NCBI GenBank assembly: GCA_963575745.1 | Contig: CAUYUJ010012703.1 | Span: 176,392 to 240,391, forward strand | From: Prorocentrum cordatum | Lineage: Eukaryota > Sar > Dinophyceae > Prorocentrales > Prorocentraceae | Direction: 5' to 3' | DNA length: 64,000 bases | Shown: piece after piece, positions 42,903 through 54,616 of the stretch | Layout of the letters: each line of letters opens with the position of its first letter | Position numbering within the stretch: position 1 is the first letter of the stretch | The notes under the pieces: model-generated | Told to the model about the DNA's origin: nothing | Databases searched by the model: none | The model's input: only the letters and a program-made list of their open reading frames with translations | Position numbers and translations under genes: made by a program

Positions 42903-44607
42903 TTATCCTGGCGAAGGACCCAACCATACGCAAATGTGAGAACCGCAGGGCAAGTAGGACGAAGCAAAAGGACTTTCCAATAGGGCCACGAACCGTGTGA
43001 AGGGTGCGTCCAAATGGGGCGGGGCCGCCATGCGAACCCTGCCACTGGGGCCTTCGGTAGAATCCCCCTGTGGGGCCACGATTCGTGTAAAAGGTGTGCC
43101 AAAATGGGGCGGGGCCGCCATGCGAACCCTGCCACTGGGGCCTTCGGTGGAGCTCCCTATTGGGCCACGAACCGTGTGAAGAATAAGCCAAAATGGGGCT
43201 GGGCATCCATGCGAACCCTGCCACTGGGGCTTTCGGTGGAGCTCCCGGTGGGGCCACGAACCGTGTGAAGGGTGCGCCAAAATGGGGCGGGGCCGCCATG
43301 CGAACCCTGCCACTGGGGCCTTCGGTGGAACTCCCTATGGGGCCACGAACCGTGTGAAGGGTGCGCCTAAATGAGGCGGGCCGCCATGCTAACCCTGCCA
43401 CTGGGGCCTTCGGTGGAGCTCCCTATGGGGCCACGGACCGTGTGAGGGGTGCGCCAAAATGGCGCGGGGCCGCCATGCGAACCCTGCCACTGGGGCCTTC
43501 GGTGGAGCTCCCTATGGGGCCACGAACCGTGTGAGGGTTGCGCCAAAATGGCGCGGGGCCGCCATGCGAACCCTGCCACTGGGGCCTTCGGTGAAACGAC
43601 CTATGGGGCCACGGACCGTGTGAGGTGTGCGCCAAAATGGAGCGGGGCCGCCATGCGAATCCTGCCACTGGGGCCTTCGGTGGAAAAATGCACAAAAATG
43701 GCGCGGGGCCGCCATGCGAACCCTGCCACTTGGGCCTTCGGTGGAGCTCCCTATGGGGCCACGAACCGTGTGAGGGGTGCGCCAAAATGGGGCGGGGCCG
43801 CCATGCTAACCCTGCCACTGGGGCCTTCGGTGGAGCTCCCTATAGGGCCACGAACCGTGTGAGAGGTGCGCCAAAATGAGGCGGGGCCGCCATGCGAACC
43901 CTGCCACTGGGGCCTTCGGTGGAGCTCCCAATGGGGCCACGAACCGTGTGAAACGTGCGCCAAAATGGGGCTTGGCCGCCATGCGAACCCTGCCACTGGG
44001 GCCTTCAATGGAACTCCCTATGGGGTCACGAGCCGTGTGAAAGCTGCGCCCAAATGGGGCGGGGCCGCCATGCTAACCCTGCCACTGGGGCCTTCGGTGG
44101 AACTCCCCATGGGGCCACGAACCGTGTGAGGGGTGCGCCAAAATGGGGCGGGGCCGCCATGCGAACCCTGCCACTGGGGCCTTTGGTGGATCTCCCAATG
44201 GGGCCACGAACCGTGTGAGGGGTGCGCCAAAATGGAGCGGGGCCGTCATGCGAACCCTGCCACTGGGGCCTTCGGTGGAGCTCCCTATGGGGCCACGAAC
44301 CGTGTGAGGGGTGCGTCAAAATGGCACGGGGCCGCCATGCGAACCCTGTCACTGGGGCCTTCTGTGGAGCTCCCTATGGGGCCACGGACCGTGTGAGGGG
44401 TGCGGGGCCGCCATGCGAACCCTGCCACTGGGGCCTTCGGTGGAGCCCCCTATGGGGACACGAAGCGCTGTGCTGGGTGGGTGAAACGCAGGGAGGGAGG
44501 AAGGAGGAGGGGGAGGTGGGAGGAGGGGGAGGAGGAGGGAGGAAGGATGAGGAAAACGCGGGGGCTGTCTCTTCAAAACGAAGACCCAACACCACAGGAC
44601 CGGTGGG
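42903..44607 (-). mobile_element. Satellite-bearing Helentron-like element, copy 3
   Basis: Inverted relative to copies 1 and 2. On the minus strand the left end is CCCACCGGTCCTGTGGTG and the right end GGTTGGGTCCTTCGCCAGG then ATAA, with TT (AA on plus) outside both ends (42901-42902, 44608-44609). It interrupts a unit of the 42-45-kb array; neighbouring units read ATGTAAAAAC..., giving a second empty-site comparison. Carries the longest satellite array of the three. Confidence 0.75.
42970..44465 (-). repeat. 89-bp satellite array inside copy 3
   Basis: About 17 units of the same satellite as in copies 1 and 2, reversed, with CATGCGAACCCTGCCACTGG as landmark. Several units lose internal segments (near 43680 and 44400). 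Confidence 0.95.
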
Positions 44608-45274
44608 AAACACACAAATTTGGTGAGAGCTGGGAGCCTGACTCCCGAGGCAGTCTGGAGCGGTAGCCTCGTTCGTGAACAAAATTTGAGGTTGCCTCGG
44701 GCGCTCACTCGTCTTTGAGCGCACCGCGTAGAAGTCTCGAGCGGGAGCCTTTCCCTATGGGGTTCCCACCTCCCGATGAGAATCCGAGGCGGTCATCCGA
44801 ATACCATGTGAATCCACAAGTTTGGTGAGACCTGTGCGTCTGAGTCCAACCGGTTCCCGAGCGGGAGCTCCTTTCCTGAGCAAATCGAGAGGATGCCTCG
44901 GGCGCCCGCCTGTAAGCGAGTCGCGAGGAAGGTCTTGAGCGGGCGCCCCTCCCTACGGGCTTCCCCCCCGCTTCGTGTTACCAATCCGAGGCGGCCGCCG
45001 GGCTCCATCACCAGCTTGATGGCACCTAGTCCGAATCTTGAGAAAGTCTCGAGCGGGCGCCTCGTTCGCTTGTCGTGCGCGCGGGCTCGGCTGTGGTGCT
45101 GGAGCCACACGGCGGGGGGGGCGTTACGTCATACCCACCCGCCCTCCCCCCTATTAGCGCCCGTCGTCGCCGAACATAAAGAAACGCGCTCCTGGGAGTC
45201 TGAATCTTGAGAAAGTCTCGAGCGGGAGCCTCGTTCGCTTGTTGGGCGTCCTTGCAACCCGAGGCGGCCATCCT

Positions 45275-45945
45275 CAATCAAGCTTGTAAGCGTCGGCAGC
45301 GGCCAGCAAAGACCAGACAGGAAGAGAGCCGCCGTAGTCGCAAGGACAACGAGAAGTCTTACTTTCTATCTGATTTGAAAGGTTAACGCGTGGGGTCCTA
45401 CCGTCGGAGAAGTTATAGTTGGTATAATTTCTGGATGAAGCGTCTCTACACGTATGTCTGCATAAGTGTGCATCGATGTACAAGCATGTATATATCATCC
45501 GCCATCGTGCCCCCTGGCAAGCGTGGTATCATGCCAAATGATGTTTTGTAGGGGTCCCGTAAATGTTCTTAGGGACCCCTCCCTCTCACCACACCTCGCT
45601 ACGTGCAACCCCCTTCTCATGCTTCCTGGGCAACTCAACGAATTCCCGGGGCTCTCCAGCGCCTCGAATACATTCAAGACGACCAGGACGTCCACGAAGG
45701 CAGCCAATATGGCCCAACATTGTGTCAAGAGGCATGCAACAGTTCCAACAAGACCCCAATATGTGCAACAGACGCCTCAATAAGCTGCAAGCTTCCAATA
45801 CGCCCCCAAACTCTCCAGGATGGCCTCGGGATGCCAACGTCATGGTTTGTGCAGTAGGCTTTTGTTTGCATGCTTTTGGCTTTCCACGATCATCCGTCGA
45901 ACATCGCTCCACTTGCGGCGTCCGAAAGCCCCAACGAGATCACTG
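45275..45945. other. Unassigned segment
   Basis: Moderate-GC DNA; short frames on both strands, the longest 127 codons from 45563. No motif recognised. Confidence 0.4.
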
Positions 45946-45949
45946 AGAG

Positions 45950-46170
45950 CCCCAAGGTGGCCTCGAGACGCCCAAGGCGGCCCCAAGAGAGCCCCGACTG
46001 GGCCCAGGAGAGCCTCCAGAGGGATGCAGGATGACCGGATAAGACCCAAAGACTGCCCCGAGGCACCCCCCGACGGCCCAAATCGCTCCAATACGGCCCG
46101 ATAGGGCTCCGAGACGGCCCCAAAGGGCCGTAGAACCACCATAGAAGGCCCCACGGGAGTCCCCCTCAGA
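45950..46170. repeat. Degenerate ~28-bp minisatellite
   Basis: Repeated AGACGGCCCCAA / GGGCCC words roughly every 28 bp. On the minus strand they give a Gly/Leu/Pro-rich pseudo-repeat. Confidence 0.6.
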
Positions 46171-46211
46171 GGGCCAAGAGAACCAAGACGGCCCGAATTA
46201 GCCCCATAAGG

Positions 46212-46376
46212 TTAGGTCGGGCATGTCCTCCTACAGGCGGGTTTTGAGCGAAGAATGACAAGTAGCCAAACAGTTCGCAACATCAAACAGTCCAAACATA
46301 GTCGAAACATCGTTTTCAGACTGTTTTGTTGACGACTTTTGAGTACTCCTCCTGTAGAGGGACGTGCACGACTCAA
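46212..46376. mobile_element. Short TIR element, copy E (165 bp)
   Basis: Left end TTAGGTCGGGCATGTCC then TCCTACAGGCGG; inverted right end TTGAGTCGTGCACGTCC then CTCTACAGGAGG. The interior GTAGCCAAACAGTTCG matches CATAGCCAAACACTAG in copy C. Flanks CCCATAAGG and CCGTAAAGG match at only 6 of 9 positions, so the duplication has decayed or is absent. Confidence 0.8.
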
Positions 46377-46534
46377 CCGTAAAGGGCTCCGTAGGAGGCG
46401 GAGCCGAAGCGGTGTGAAAGGTGACGGCCTTCTGGGCGGTGCCCGGCGGTCGCCAGGCAGAGTGCTTCGCCGCTTGCAAGAGGGGGCTGATCTGCCGCAG
46501 GCACGTGGCTGCACACCAAGATCTCTCTCTTTCC

Positions 46535-46715
46535 CGATGACTCTCTCTCTCTCTCTCATTCTCTCTCTCTCTCTCTCACTCTCTTACCCTCTCTTCCACC
46601 CGCGCTCTCTCTCGCACTCCCTCTCTCTCTGTATCTTATATAAGCACACACCTATATGTATACATATACATTTCTGTATATGTATATATATTTTTATATA
46701 TATATATACATGTGA
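46535..46715. repeat. (CT)n and TA/TG microsatellites
   Basis: CT dinucleotides (46540-46632) followed by alternating TATA/TGTA (46650-46712). Confidence 0.9.
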
Positions 46716-46719
46716 TACA

Positions 46720-47225
46720 TGTGTGTATACAGTGGAGGCCAGTCCACAAGAAACCTTCCACAAGAAACCCAACCCTGAGACCCCGGGACGTCCAGTGATT
46801 TTTGGCGTGGGAACGTCGCGCTCTCCTCAGAAAAACCATCGAATGCCAAGAAACCCAGGGCACCCTGGAGGCAAGCAGGGTGTTTCTTGGAATGGGTCCC
46901 CACTGTTTGCACAAGCGCATATGCATGCCACTACCATGCTGCAAGGCACGACGTTGAGTGTTCTCCTGTCCCGCTTACCTCCCTGAGCTGAAGATGGTAC
47001 ATGCAATTTGAACTCCCCAGGCATCATATTTCCAGACTGTCTGGGCGCATTCGGGGTCCCAAAAAGGGACCCAAAAGACCCCCTGAGAGGGGCCCAAGAC
47101 GGGGAAATCGAGCTGCCACGTGGAGCACCCCACCCCGAGTGTGCCCCCGCGACCGCCTTCACTGCTTGCAGACCGGAACGCTCTCTCTTTTTTTCCCTAC
47201 CTAGGCTCTGCCTAGAAGGGTTCTT
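46720..47225. other. Unassigned segment
   Basis: Includes a local duplication CCACAAGAAACC (46744, 46757). No product recognised. Confidence 0.4.
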
Positions 47226-47570
47226 ACTCGCTTGGCTTAAAGGGGCCGGGCAGTGCAAACCGCCCCAGGCGGTTCCCCCAGTCCCCTGGGAGCCAAGCAA
47301 AAGCAACAGCAAAGGTAAAAGCAAACGCGCGGTTCCCCCAGTTGCGCTCCCTGGGTGCCAAGCAAAAGCAAAAGCAAAGGCAAAAGTGAAGGCAAAAGCG
47401 AAGGCAAAGTAAAAACATAACATAGCATAGCATAGCGCAGCATCGCATAGAATAGCATAGCCTAGCCCAGCCCAGCATAGAATTGCGCAGCATGGCATAG
47501 CATAGCACAGCATAGCCGGGCAAAACATAACATAGCATAGCATAGCATAGCGCAGCACAGCAGCCACTAT
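47226..47570. repeat. AGCAAA and CATAG simple repeats
   Basis: A ~70-bp duplication (GCGGTTCCCCCAG, CCCTGGG-GCCAAGCAAAAGC) with AGCAAA runs passes into CATAG/CGCAG pentanucleotides (47415-47560). Confidence 0.85.
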
Positions 47571-47574
47571 TGCT

Positions 47575-47830
47575 GTTGCTATCTATATATACTTATATAT
47601 ATATGTGTGTGTGCGCACGTATGTTCAATGCATGTTGTCCGTCTGTGGGCCATCTCGAGCCCTTAGTGGGGCGGCTGGAACCCTTAGGATTCACGAAAGT
47701 TTCGCACATAGCACCGGCCGGGAGACATGAAACCCGAAGTCTTATCGCATGTCTTAAATGTCTTCTATATGTATGTATGTATGTATATATACATATATAT
47801 ATATGCAAATATATGTGTACATATAAATAA
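47575..47830. other. Short unassigned segment with TA-rich ends
   Basis: TATA-rich stretches at 47582-47605 and 47765-47825 around ordinary sequence. Confidence 0.5.
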
Positions 47831-47878
47831 AACCCATGTGGAATGCTGCATGTATGTGTGCGCAAAACCAATGCGAAA

Positions 47879-48133
47879 GTGTAGATGTAGATGTAGATGT
47901 AGGTGTAGGCGTAGATGTGGATGTAGGTGTAGATGCAGATATATATGTAGATGTAGATGTAGGTGTAGATGTAGGTGTAGATGTAGGTGTAGATGTGAGT
48001 CTCGCTGTTGATATAGATGTAGATGTAGATGCAGGTGTAGATGTAGATGTAGCTGTAGGTGTAGATGTAGATGTAGGTCTAGATGTAGATGTAGGTGTCG
48101 ATGTAGATGTAGGTGTAGATATACATGTAGATG
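47879..48133. repeat. (GTAGAT)n hexanucleotide array
   Basis: GTAGAT alternating with GTAGGT, about 42 units. The plus-strand Asp-Val frame that runs through is a repeat artefact. Confidence 0.95.
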
Positions 48134-48255
48134 TAAAGAACTCCCCAGTGCCCCGCCCTCATCCCCGTGCCTGCTTGCTTTTGCTGCTGTCTCGGCGACT
48201 TGCTGCCCGCTTCTGCTGCTGCTTCACTTACGGCGTGGCGTCGGCGGTTCTGGCG

Positions 48256-49060
<805 letters not shown>

Positions 49061-49164
49061 CAACTACGACGATGAGGAGAAGGAGGAGGGCGGCGTTTGC
49101 CGCTCCTGCTAATGTTGCTGTCCTAGAGGCTCCAACTCCTAGGTAGGGTCGCACTGGGATAATT

Positions 49165-49212
49165 TTCTCTCCTCTCTCTCTCTCTCTCTCCCTCTCTCTC
49201 TCTCTCTCGCAG
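49165..49212. repeat. (CT)n microsatellite
   Basis: CT dinucleotides ending in CTCGCAG. Confidence 0.9.
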
Positions 49213-49800
49213 TCCGACAGCGCGCTGAGCGCCAAGCGCGCCTGACCAAGTTCCAGGTGGACCATGCTCCGCAGGTCCGAGAAGCGCCGACCCAACCCGA
49301 GCATGATACGCACCCTCACCGCCGCGTGCGAGGCCGCCCTCTGGCGACGCACGCCGCTGGCCCTCGTGGCCCCGAGCCCCGTGCCGCCCAACTGGGGACG
49401 ACTGCGGCCACTGCTGCCAATCGGGACTCGCCCAATAAAGCAGCTGCCTGCTTCACCCTGGCGTTTCGCCCCAAGCCCGACTGCTTTCGCCACGGGCCCC
49501 CGAGGCTCCGCGGGCGCGCTGGTGGCGCCCCCATCGAGGGAGAAGCACTCCCGAAAGGGGAGCCGCACGCGCGCCGCTCGGCCCGTCAGCCGCGCTGCCC
49601 GCATCTTGTCGGCTCCGCCGCCTTGCATCGTCGCAGAGAGGCAACGCCTTGCGTGCCAGCCGCAGTCAGGAACGACGCTTCTTTTTGGGGGCCGTGCCCC
49701 CCCCCAGCGACCCTCTTCAACGCCGTGGCTCTGGCGGAAAGGTGCCACGCGGGCCGCTGGCCTGCACAGAGCGTGTGTCGACGACTGGCTGAACTGGTGC
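49213..49800. other. Unassigned GC-rich segment
   Basis: Both strands are open over most of this stretch. The plus frame beginning VRQRAERQARLTKFQ after CTCGCAG has natural composition at first, but no homologue or motif is recognised. Confidence 0.4.
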
Positions 49801-49809
49801 GCTCTCCCT

Positions 49810-50440
49810 TGTCCTTCCCTTCTGCTTCTGCTTCTGCCTCCTCTTCCTCCTCTTTTTTTTTCCTTCTCTCTCTCTCTCTCGCTAAATCTCTGTTTCTATC
49901 TCCGTGCCCCACACCCAGAGGAAGCGCTCTCTCATTCTCTCCATCTCTCCCTCCATCTCGCCCTATCAAGTTTTTTTGTTCCTCTCTCTCTCTCTCTTTT
50001 CTTGTTTCTCTCTCTCTCTCTCTCTCTCTTGTAGCCTTCATTCTTTTCTCTTGGGCATCCCAGCCTCCCCTAGATTTGTCGCCGAAGCATTGGAGCCCTT
50101 GTCGTCCTTCCCCCTCATCTTTCTTCTCCTCCTGCTCCTACGCCTCCTCCTTCTCCTCCTCCTCCTTCTTCCCCCTTCTCCTCCTTCTTCCTGCCCCACC
50201 CCTCCTGCCTCCTTCTCCTCTTGCCTCCTTCCTCCTCTCCATCCTCTTCCTCTTGTGCCTCCTAGTCCAAGTCGACGTCGTCGTAGTCGTCGTCGTTCTC
50301 GTCGTCCTCTTCCTCCTCCTCCTCCTCCCTTTCCCCCTCTTCCTGCTCCTTCTCTTGCTCTCCTTCTCCTCCTCTTCCTCCACCGCCACCTCCTCTTCCT
50401 CCTCCTCTTGCCTCCCCCTGTTTCCTCCTCCTGTCCTCTC
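49810..50440. repeat. CT/CCT polypyrimidine region
   Basis: Nearly pyrimidine-only strand with CT dinucleotide blocks (49865-49885, 49983-50032) and CCT/CTT triplets (50110-50440). Confidence 0.85.
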
Positions 50441-50459
50441 AGGACGCAACAAGTCCCAG

Positions 50460-50880
50460 GAACGGTGTTCTGGCACGATTCAGGCTTGTCAAGACGCGCA
50501 GATCACGTTGGTTTGCCTCGCTAAAGTCCCAGCAGTGGTGTTTTGGCTTCATGTCGTATCCTCAAACAATTTCAAACACTTCAGGGTGCCCGAGTACAAA
50601 TGAATTTATGGTGGAAAACTGTTGCGTTACTGCTTTTGTCTTTCTTGTCCTGCCGACGTACCTCCCGTTTTTGGAGCCTGGGGGAGTGACATCTTTCCTT
50701 TCTTACTCTTCGGACGGCTGTCTTTCAATGGAACACTGCCTGCAGCGAAGATTTATTGTAGGGGCCTACGAAGAGGGAACCTGGAGAGAGGGTCTATTGC
50801 AATACCGTTGATGCGCCGTGGGATTGCACTGGTCCTCCTCCTCCTCCTCCTCCTCCTCCTCCTCCTCCTCCTCCTCCCCG
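50460..50880 (+). repeat. Dispersed repeat ending in (CCT)n, copy 1
   Basis: Shares ATTTATTGTAGGGGCCTACG / GAAGAGGGAACCTGGAG / CGTTGATG and a following GG-TTGCACTGGTCCTCC with the copy at 55045-55500, each then entering a CCT tract. A GGTGTTCTGG box opens both. Confidence 0.7.
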
Positions 50881-50984
50881 CTCATCGGTTGCCGGCCCCC
50901 CCGGAGCCCTGGTCCGCTGGCCAGTGTCTAGGGAGGGCGGGGCCCGCTTCTCCTCGGGATGCTGGAAGTGTGAGTGGAGAAGCA

Positions 50985-51130
50985 AGATGATTACGATGAT
51001 GATGCTGCTGCTGCTGATGATGATCATGAGAATGATGCTGCTGCTGAAGATGAGGATGATGTTGTTGTTGAGGATGATGCTGCTGCTGATGATGATGATG
51101 CTGTTGATGCTGCTGATGAGGATGAGGACA
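50985..51130. repeat. (GAT/GCT)n microsatellite
   Basis: GATGAT and GCTGCT triplets intermixed. Confidence 0.9.
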
Positions 51131-51594
51131 AGACGAGGAGGAAGCAAGAGGCAGGACGGAGCTGGGAATCGGAGTCGGACGATCAGGTCATCTGCACGAT
51201 ACAGGGGTCACTGGGGCCTGCACCACTCTACGCTCAGCCTCGCGCGTCCATGATGCACCTCTGACGCTCTTCGGCGTGCCCTCCCTCCGCGGGCATAGCA
51301 GCTTCGCCAAGCGTTCAAAGCTCTGCTCGGCATTGTGCCGCAGCAGCCCGTGGGCATTCCGTTCTGCTGTGCCTGACGTCCTCCGTGTCTCAGCGTCCAC
51401 ACGCGCGGCAGAACGCAAAAGCCACACGCGCGGCCCACCGAGCGCGTGCGACACGTGAACAAGCCGGAGCGCGCTGGCAGGCCGGCGCCAAGGGTCGCGT
51501 CGAGCGCTCTTCGCGCCGCGGCGTGACACTGCGGGAGGCGTCGCGCCCTCCCTGAGCGGTCTGCGGCGTGCAGCAAAAGCTGGCAAAGTTCAGG
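51131..51594. other. Unassigned segment
   Basis: A 132-codon minus frame (51586-51188) and an opposing plus frame are open; neither is recognised. Confidence 0.4.
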
Positions 51595-51792
51595 AACGGG
51601 GGGTTGCCCTGCCGAGGAGCGACCTGGAATCGGTAACGCATCGCCGAGAGATAGACGATGGGCCAGCGATAGCGAATCCGCATGATCCTGGGCGGGGTGG
51701 GATGTCAGGCCCCTGTCAGCAACCAACGGCCGGTCGGGGTCGCTGCGCCACCCCCTGAGCCCACTCCCCCCCCCTAGCTGTGCCCCTGACCC
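51595..51792. repeat. CGCCGAT-type short element, copy 1
   Basis: Core ACCTGGAATCGGTAACGCAT then CGCCGAGAGATAGACGATG, CAGCGATAGCGAATCCGC, and a C-rich right end GCTGTGCCCCTGAC. Related copies at 54081 and 59903. Confidence 0.65.
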
Positions 51793-52291
51793 ACATGGTC
51801 TACGAAGTCACAGCTTTCCACGCTTCTGCAGGCAGTGCGCCGAGCGAGGCGCAAACTTTTCCTCGCGCGTGCCTCTCCGGACGCGCTGCCGGCGTTCCCG
51901 CTGGCCGCACTGTGCTGGTCGGCTGCGGTTCTGTACACGAGCTCCCTCGGAAAACGTACGAGACCCGTGCGAGCGAGGGAGTCTGTCTCATCCGTGTCGG
52001 GCGCAGAACCGACCAGCCCCTAGTCTCGGCCCAAGAGCCCATCCTCCTCGGCCCACGCGTCCGCGCACTGGCTCCCTGCAGCCCGAACGTTCTGCTCGCA
52101 CGTCGCCACTTCGTGCATTCTCTTGTCCTGAGCGCGAAGCCTCGCGGGTCGCCATGGGGCTGGGCTTTCGCAGCCGCGCGAGCTCGGACCCACGAGCTCG
52201 CCCTCGTCCTCCGTGGGCTGGGGCGCGCTAGCTGCCGCCCCCGTGACTTGGCGAGGCTCCCCCTCCTTCGACGTCGTACCTTTTTGCAGCG
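51793..52291. other. Unassigned segment
   Basis: A 182-codon plus frame (51780-52328) spans this part without recognisable domains; the opposite strand is open too. Confidence 0.4.
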
Positions 52292-52650
52292 CGGGTCCCC
52301 AAGGATCTCGTCCCTTCCCCAGGGGTGACCTTTCGTCCCGAATCGTTTTTTGGCGGTCCCGAGGCCAGGAGACGGCCTCCGTGAGCTGACAGAAGTGCCC
52401 GCCCTTTTCGTTTTGCGTCGCCTGGATCTGTTGGCGGTGCGCAAAAGGGGTATGGGGGAGGGGAGAAGGCTTCTCAGAAGGAGGCTGCTTCTCAGAAGGC
52501 GCGGGCCCTGTCTACAGATGTAGGGCCGGCGCCGCCTTCTTCAGAAGCCTTACCCTCTCTCGCTGCCGAGCAATGACTCAGGGTGAAGAGCCGGTCCTGG
52601 GGAAGAGGCCGAGAGGCCTCTGAGGGCCCACGCCGCGAACAAGAAACCAT
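52292..52650. repeat. Dispersed 'GGTCCCGG' repeat, two opposed copies
   Basis: Plus copy at 52292-52380 (TTTCGTCCCGAATCG, GCGGTCCCGAGGCC) and minus copy at 52560-52650 (GGGTGAAGAGCCGGTCCTGG), separated by GCTTCTCAGAAGG repeats. Confidence 0.65.
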
Positions 52651-52689
52651 GACGTCGGGGTGACCTGCGCTCCTCCTCCCCTCCAACCC

Positions 52690-52832
52690 CCTCGTCGTCG
52701 TCGTTGTCGTCCTCGTCGTCGTCGTCGTCGTCGTCGTCGTCCGCGTCGTCGTCTTCTTCCTCGTCCTCGTCGTCGTCGTCGTCGTCGTCGTCGTCCTCCT
52801 CCTCCTCCTCCTCCTCCTCCTCCTCCTCCTCC
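52690..52832. repeat. CGT then CCT microsatellite
   Basis: GTC/CGT triplets followed directly by CCT triplets. Confidence 0.95.
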
Positions 52833-53264
52833 ACGTGCTCATACTGCGGACCCCGCCTCCGACGCCGTGCAGGCAGCAAGGAGCTCGGGCCGCGGCGTGG
52901 TCTGCCGCGGGCCCCGCGGACGCGGATGGCCCGTCGAGCGCACGCGCGCCGAGCCTCAGGCTACATTGACCCCCCCGCCCAATGCGAGACATCTGACATC
53001 GTGCCTTTTTTTCACGACGTGTAAGACGACACCAGGACGAATACAACATCGGGTGAGGATTAATCGAATATTTCTCAGCTCCAGTTCTGGAAAGTGTCTC
53101 GGGTGCCGCGGCCTTCTCAGAGCGTTCTGGAACGCTCTGAGATCGTTCTGGAACGCTCTGGAAGGGATTTATCCTAATCCTAGTCCCGTCCAAGACGTCG
53201 TTTTTTTTTTTGTTGTTTTGTTTTTTTGTTTTTTGTTTTTTAAATATTTTTTCTCCAGAAATGG
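52833..53264. other. Unassigned segment
   Basis: Contains a short tandem TTCTGGAACGCTCTGAG (53128, 53147) and a T/G-rich stretch at 53200-53255. Confidence 0.45.
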
Positions 53265-53400
53265 CTCCCCAATGGTCTGGACCCCTTCCCCTGGACTGAC
53301 TTTTCATCCGGGACTGTGCTGGGACGGTCCTGGGGCCCAGCGAGGGCCCCTGGAGGCCAAACATGAGCAAAAACCTTCCGTCGTGCTTTTTCTCACAATG
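53265..53400 (+). repeat. Dispersed 'GGTCCCGG' repeat, copy 6
   Basis: Full-length copy: TTTTCATCCGGGACTG, ACGGTCCTGGGGCCC, AGCGAGGGCCCC, then AAAAACCTTCCGTCGTGC. Confidence 0.75.
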
Positions 53401-53419
53401 AGAGGATGTCAGTGATCGC

Positions 53420-53480
53420 CAGGAGGAGGGTGAGGAGGAGGAGGAGGAGGAGGAGGAGGAGGAGGAGGAGGAGGAGGAGC
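53420..53480. repeat. (GGA)n microsatellite
   Basis: GGA triplets between two dispersed-repeat neighbourhoods. Confidence 0.9.
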
Positions 53481-53484
53481 GCCA

Positions 53485-54080
53485 CTGCCAGAGGGAAAGG
53501 TTATCGTTGCCGAGTGCAGTGAGAAGCGGCAGGCGGTGGTTCTCGGGGGCGGTCACATGTTGAGACCATCGTCAGACGGAGGAAGAGGAGGAAGAGAAGG
53601 AGGAGGAGCAGGACCACAAATGCACCCCCCCCGCCCCGCGCCACGACTTCTGGGCGAAGGGGGTGCCCTCCCTACGACGTCCGACGGCTACATTAGTTCA
53701 ATCCTGACGTTTTTCCTTGCCCCCAGCTCCTGGAAACATTTTTTCGGCCGCGAAGTCGTGAGATCGGAAATGGGTCACAACCGCCCGTCGTGATTTGTTC
53801 GTGACACCCAGACGCGGGGGTTGAAGCTCAGCGCGCGGCCTCTAGAGTTCAATTCGACCCCAGGGACCTCTCCTGGAGCGCGTTCTGGCAAACACTTCGA
53901 GGCGCATCCTGTCGCGGCGACGAGAGAGCTCCATGAGGCTCGAAGAATTAAACGAAGACGTCCAAAAACGCTGAGCCTCGATCCGAGAGAGGGTCAGGCC
54001 TCAGGAAGCCCAATGAAACCCAAAGCGGTCAAAAGCCTTGATCCTCGAGCACTGAGGGTCCTTTTTCTCCTCCTACTCCT
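53485..54080. other. Unassigned segment
   Basis: No ORF above about 90 codons and nothing recognised. Confidence 0.4.
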
Positions 54081-54280
54081 TTGAGGGGCAACGACAGGGG
54101 GGAAACATCGCGCTGGAATCGACGACACATCGCCGATAGATCGGCGATGGGCCCCCGATGGCGAATCCGCGCAGTCCTGTGCGGGCTGGGCTCTTGGGCC
54201 CCCATCGGCAATGAGCGGGCGGCTTGGGGTCGATGCATACCCCCCCCCCTCATCCTATCCCCCCTCAAGGTTGCCCCTCA
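54081..54280. mobile_element. CGCCGAT-type short element, copy 2 (200 bp)
   Basis: TGAGGGGCAAC at the left is perfectly inverted at the right (GTTGCCCCTCA). The interior has CGCCGATAGATCGGCGAT, an almost perfect palindrome, and GGCCCCCGATGGCGAATCCG. No target duplication seen. Confidence 0.65.
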
Positions 54281-54334
54281 CGGGGACCCAGAACTCCAAC
54301 GCCGTGAACTTTTCACAGCGCAGACCCCCACAAA

Positions 54335-54445
54335 TCTAGACCCATTTCCCGGGACTGGTTTTTCATCCCGAGTCGTTCTTTGATGGTCCCGGGACCCGGC
54401 GAGGGCCCCCCCAAAACAGAAAATGACAAAAAACCTTCCGTCTCC
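54335..54445 (+). repeat. Dispersed 'GGTCCCGG' repeat, copy 7
   Basis: Best-preserved copy: TTTTTCATCCCGAGTCG, the 12-bp palindrome GGTCCCGGGACC, GGCGAGGGCCCCCC and AAAAAACCTTCCGTC. Confidence 0.8.
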
Positions 54446-54616
54446 CTCCTCCTCCACCTCCTCCTCCTCCTGCTCCTCAATTCCTTTTCCTTATAAAGAA
54501 CTTCTCCCTGTCGCACCCCGAGGCCAGCTTTTAGGGCGGGCCCGACGTTTCGCCTGAGTCTTCCTCACCATGTATGACCCTGAAGCTTGAACAATGGCAA
54601 CAGTGCAACACATGGA

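Larger units (their letters stand above)
42175..45270 (+). repeat. Tandem array, ~125-205-bp unit, split by copy 3
   Basis: GAGGCGGCCATCGGC-type boxes lie at about 42214, 42341, 42508, 42670, 42876, 44785, 44985 and 45255, each followed by GTTTGGTGACACCTGGGAGC-like text and one or two CTCGAGCGGGAGCC boxes. Removing the 1705-bp insertion restores a spacing of about 204 bp between the boxes on either side. Confidence 0.85.

Noticed and set aside
49165-49215. Splice acceptor (CT tract ending CGCAG) before an exon
   Set aside because: The CT tract is a plain microsatellite like others in the window, and the downstream frame has no recognised product.
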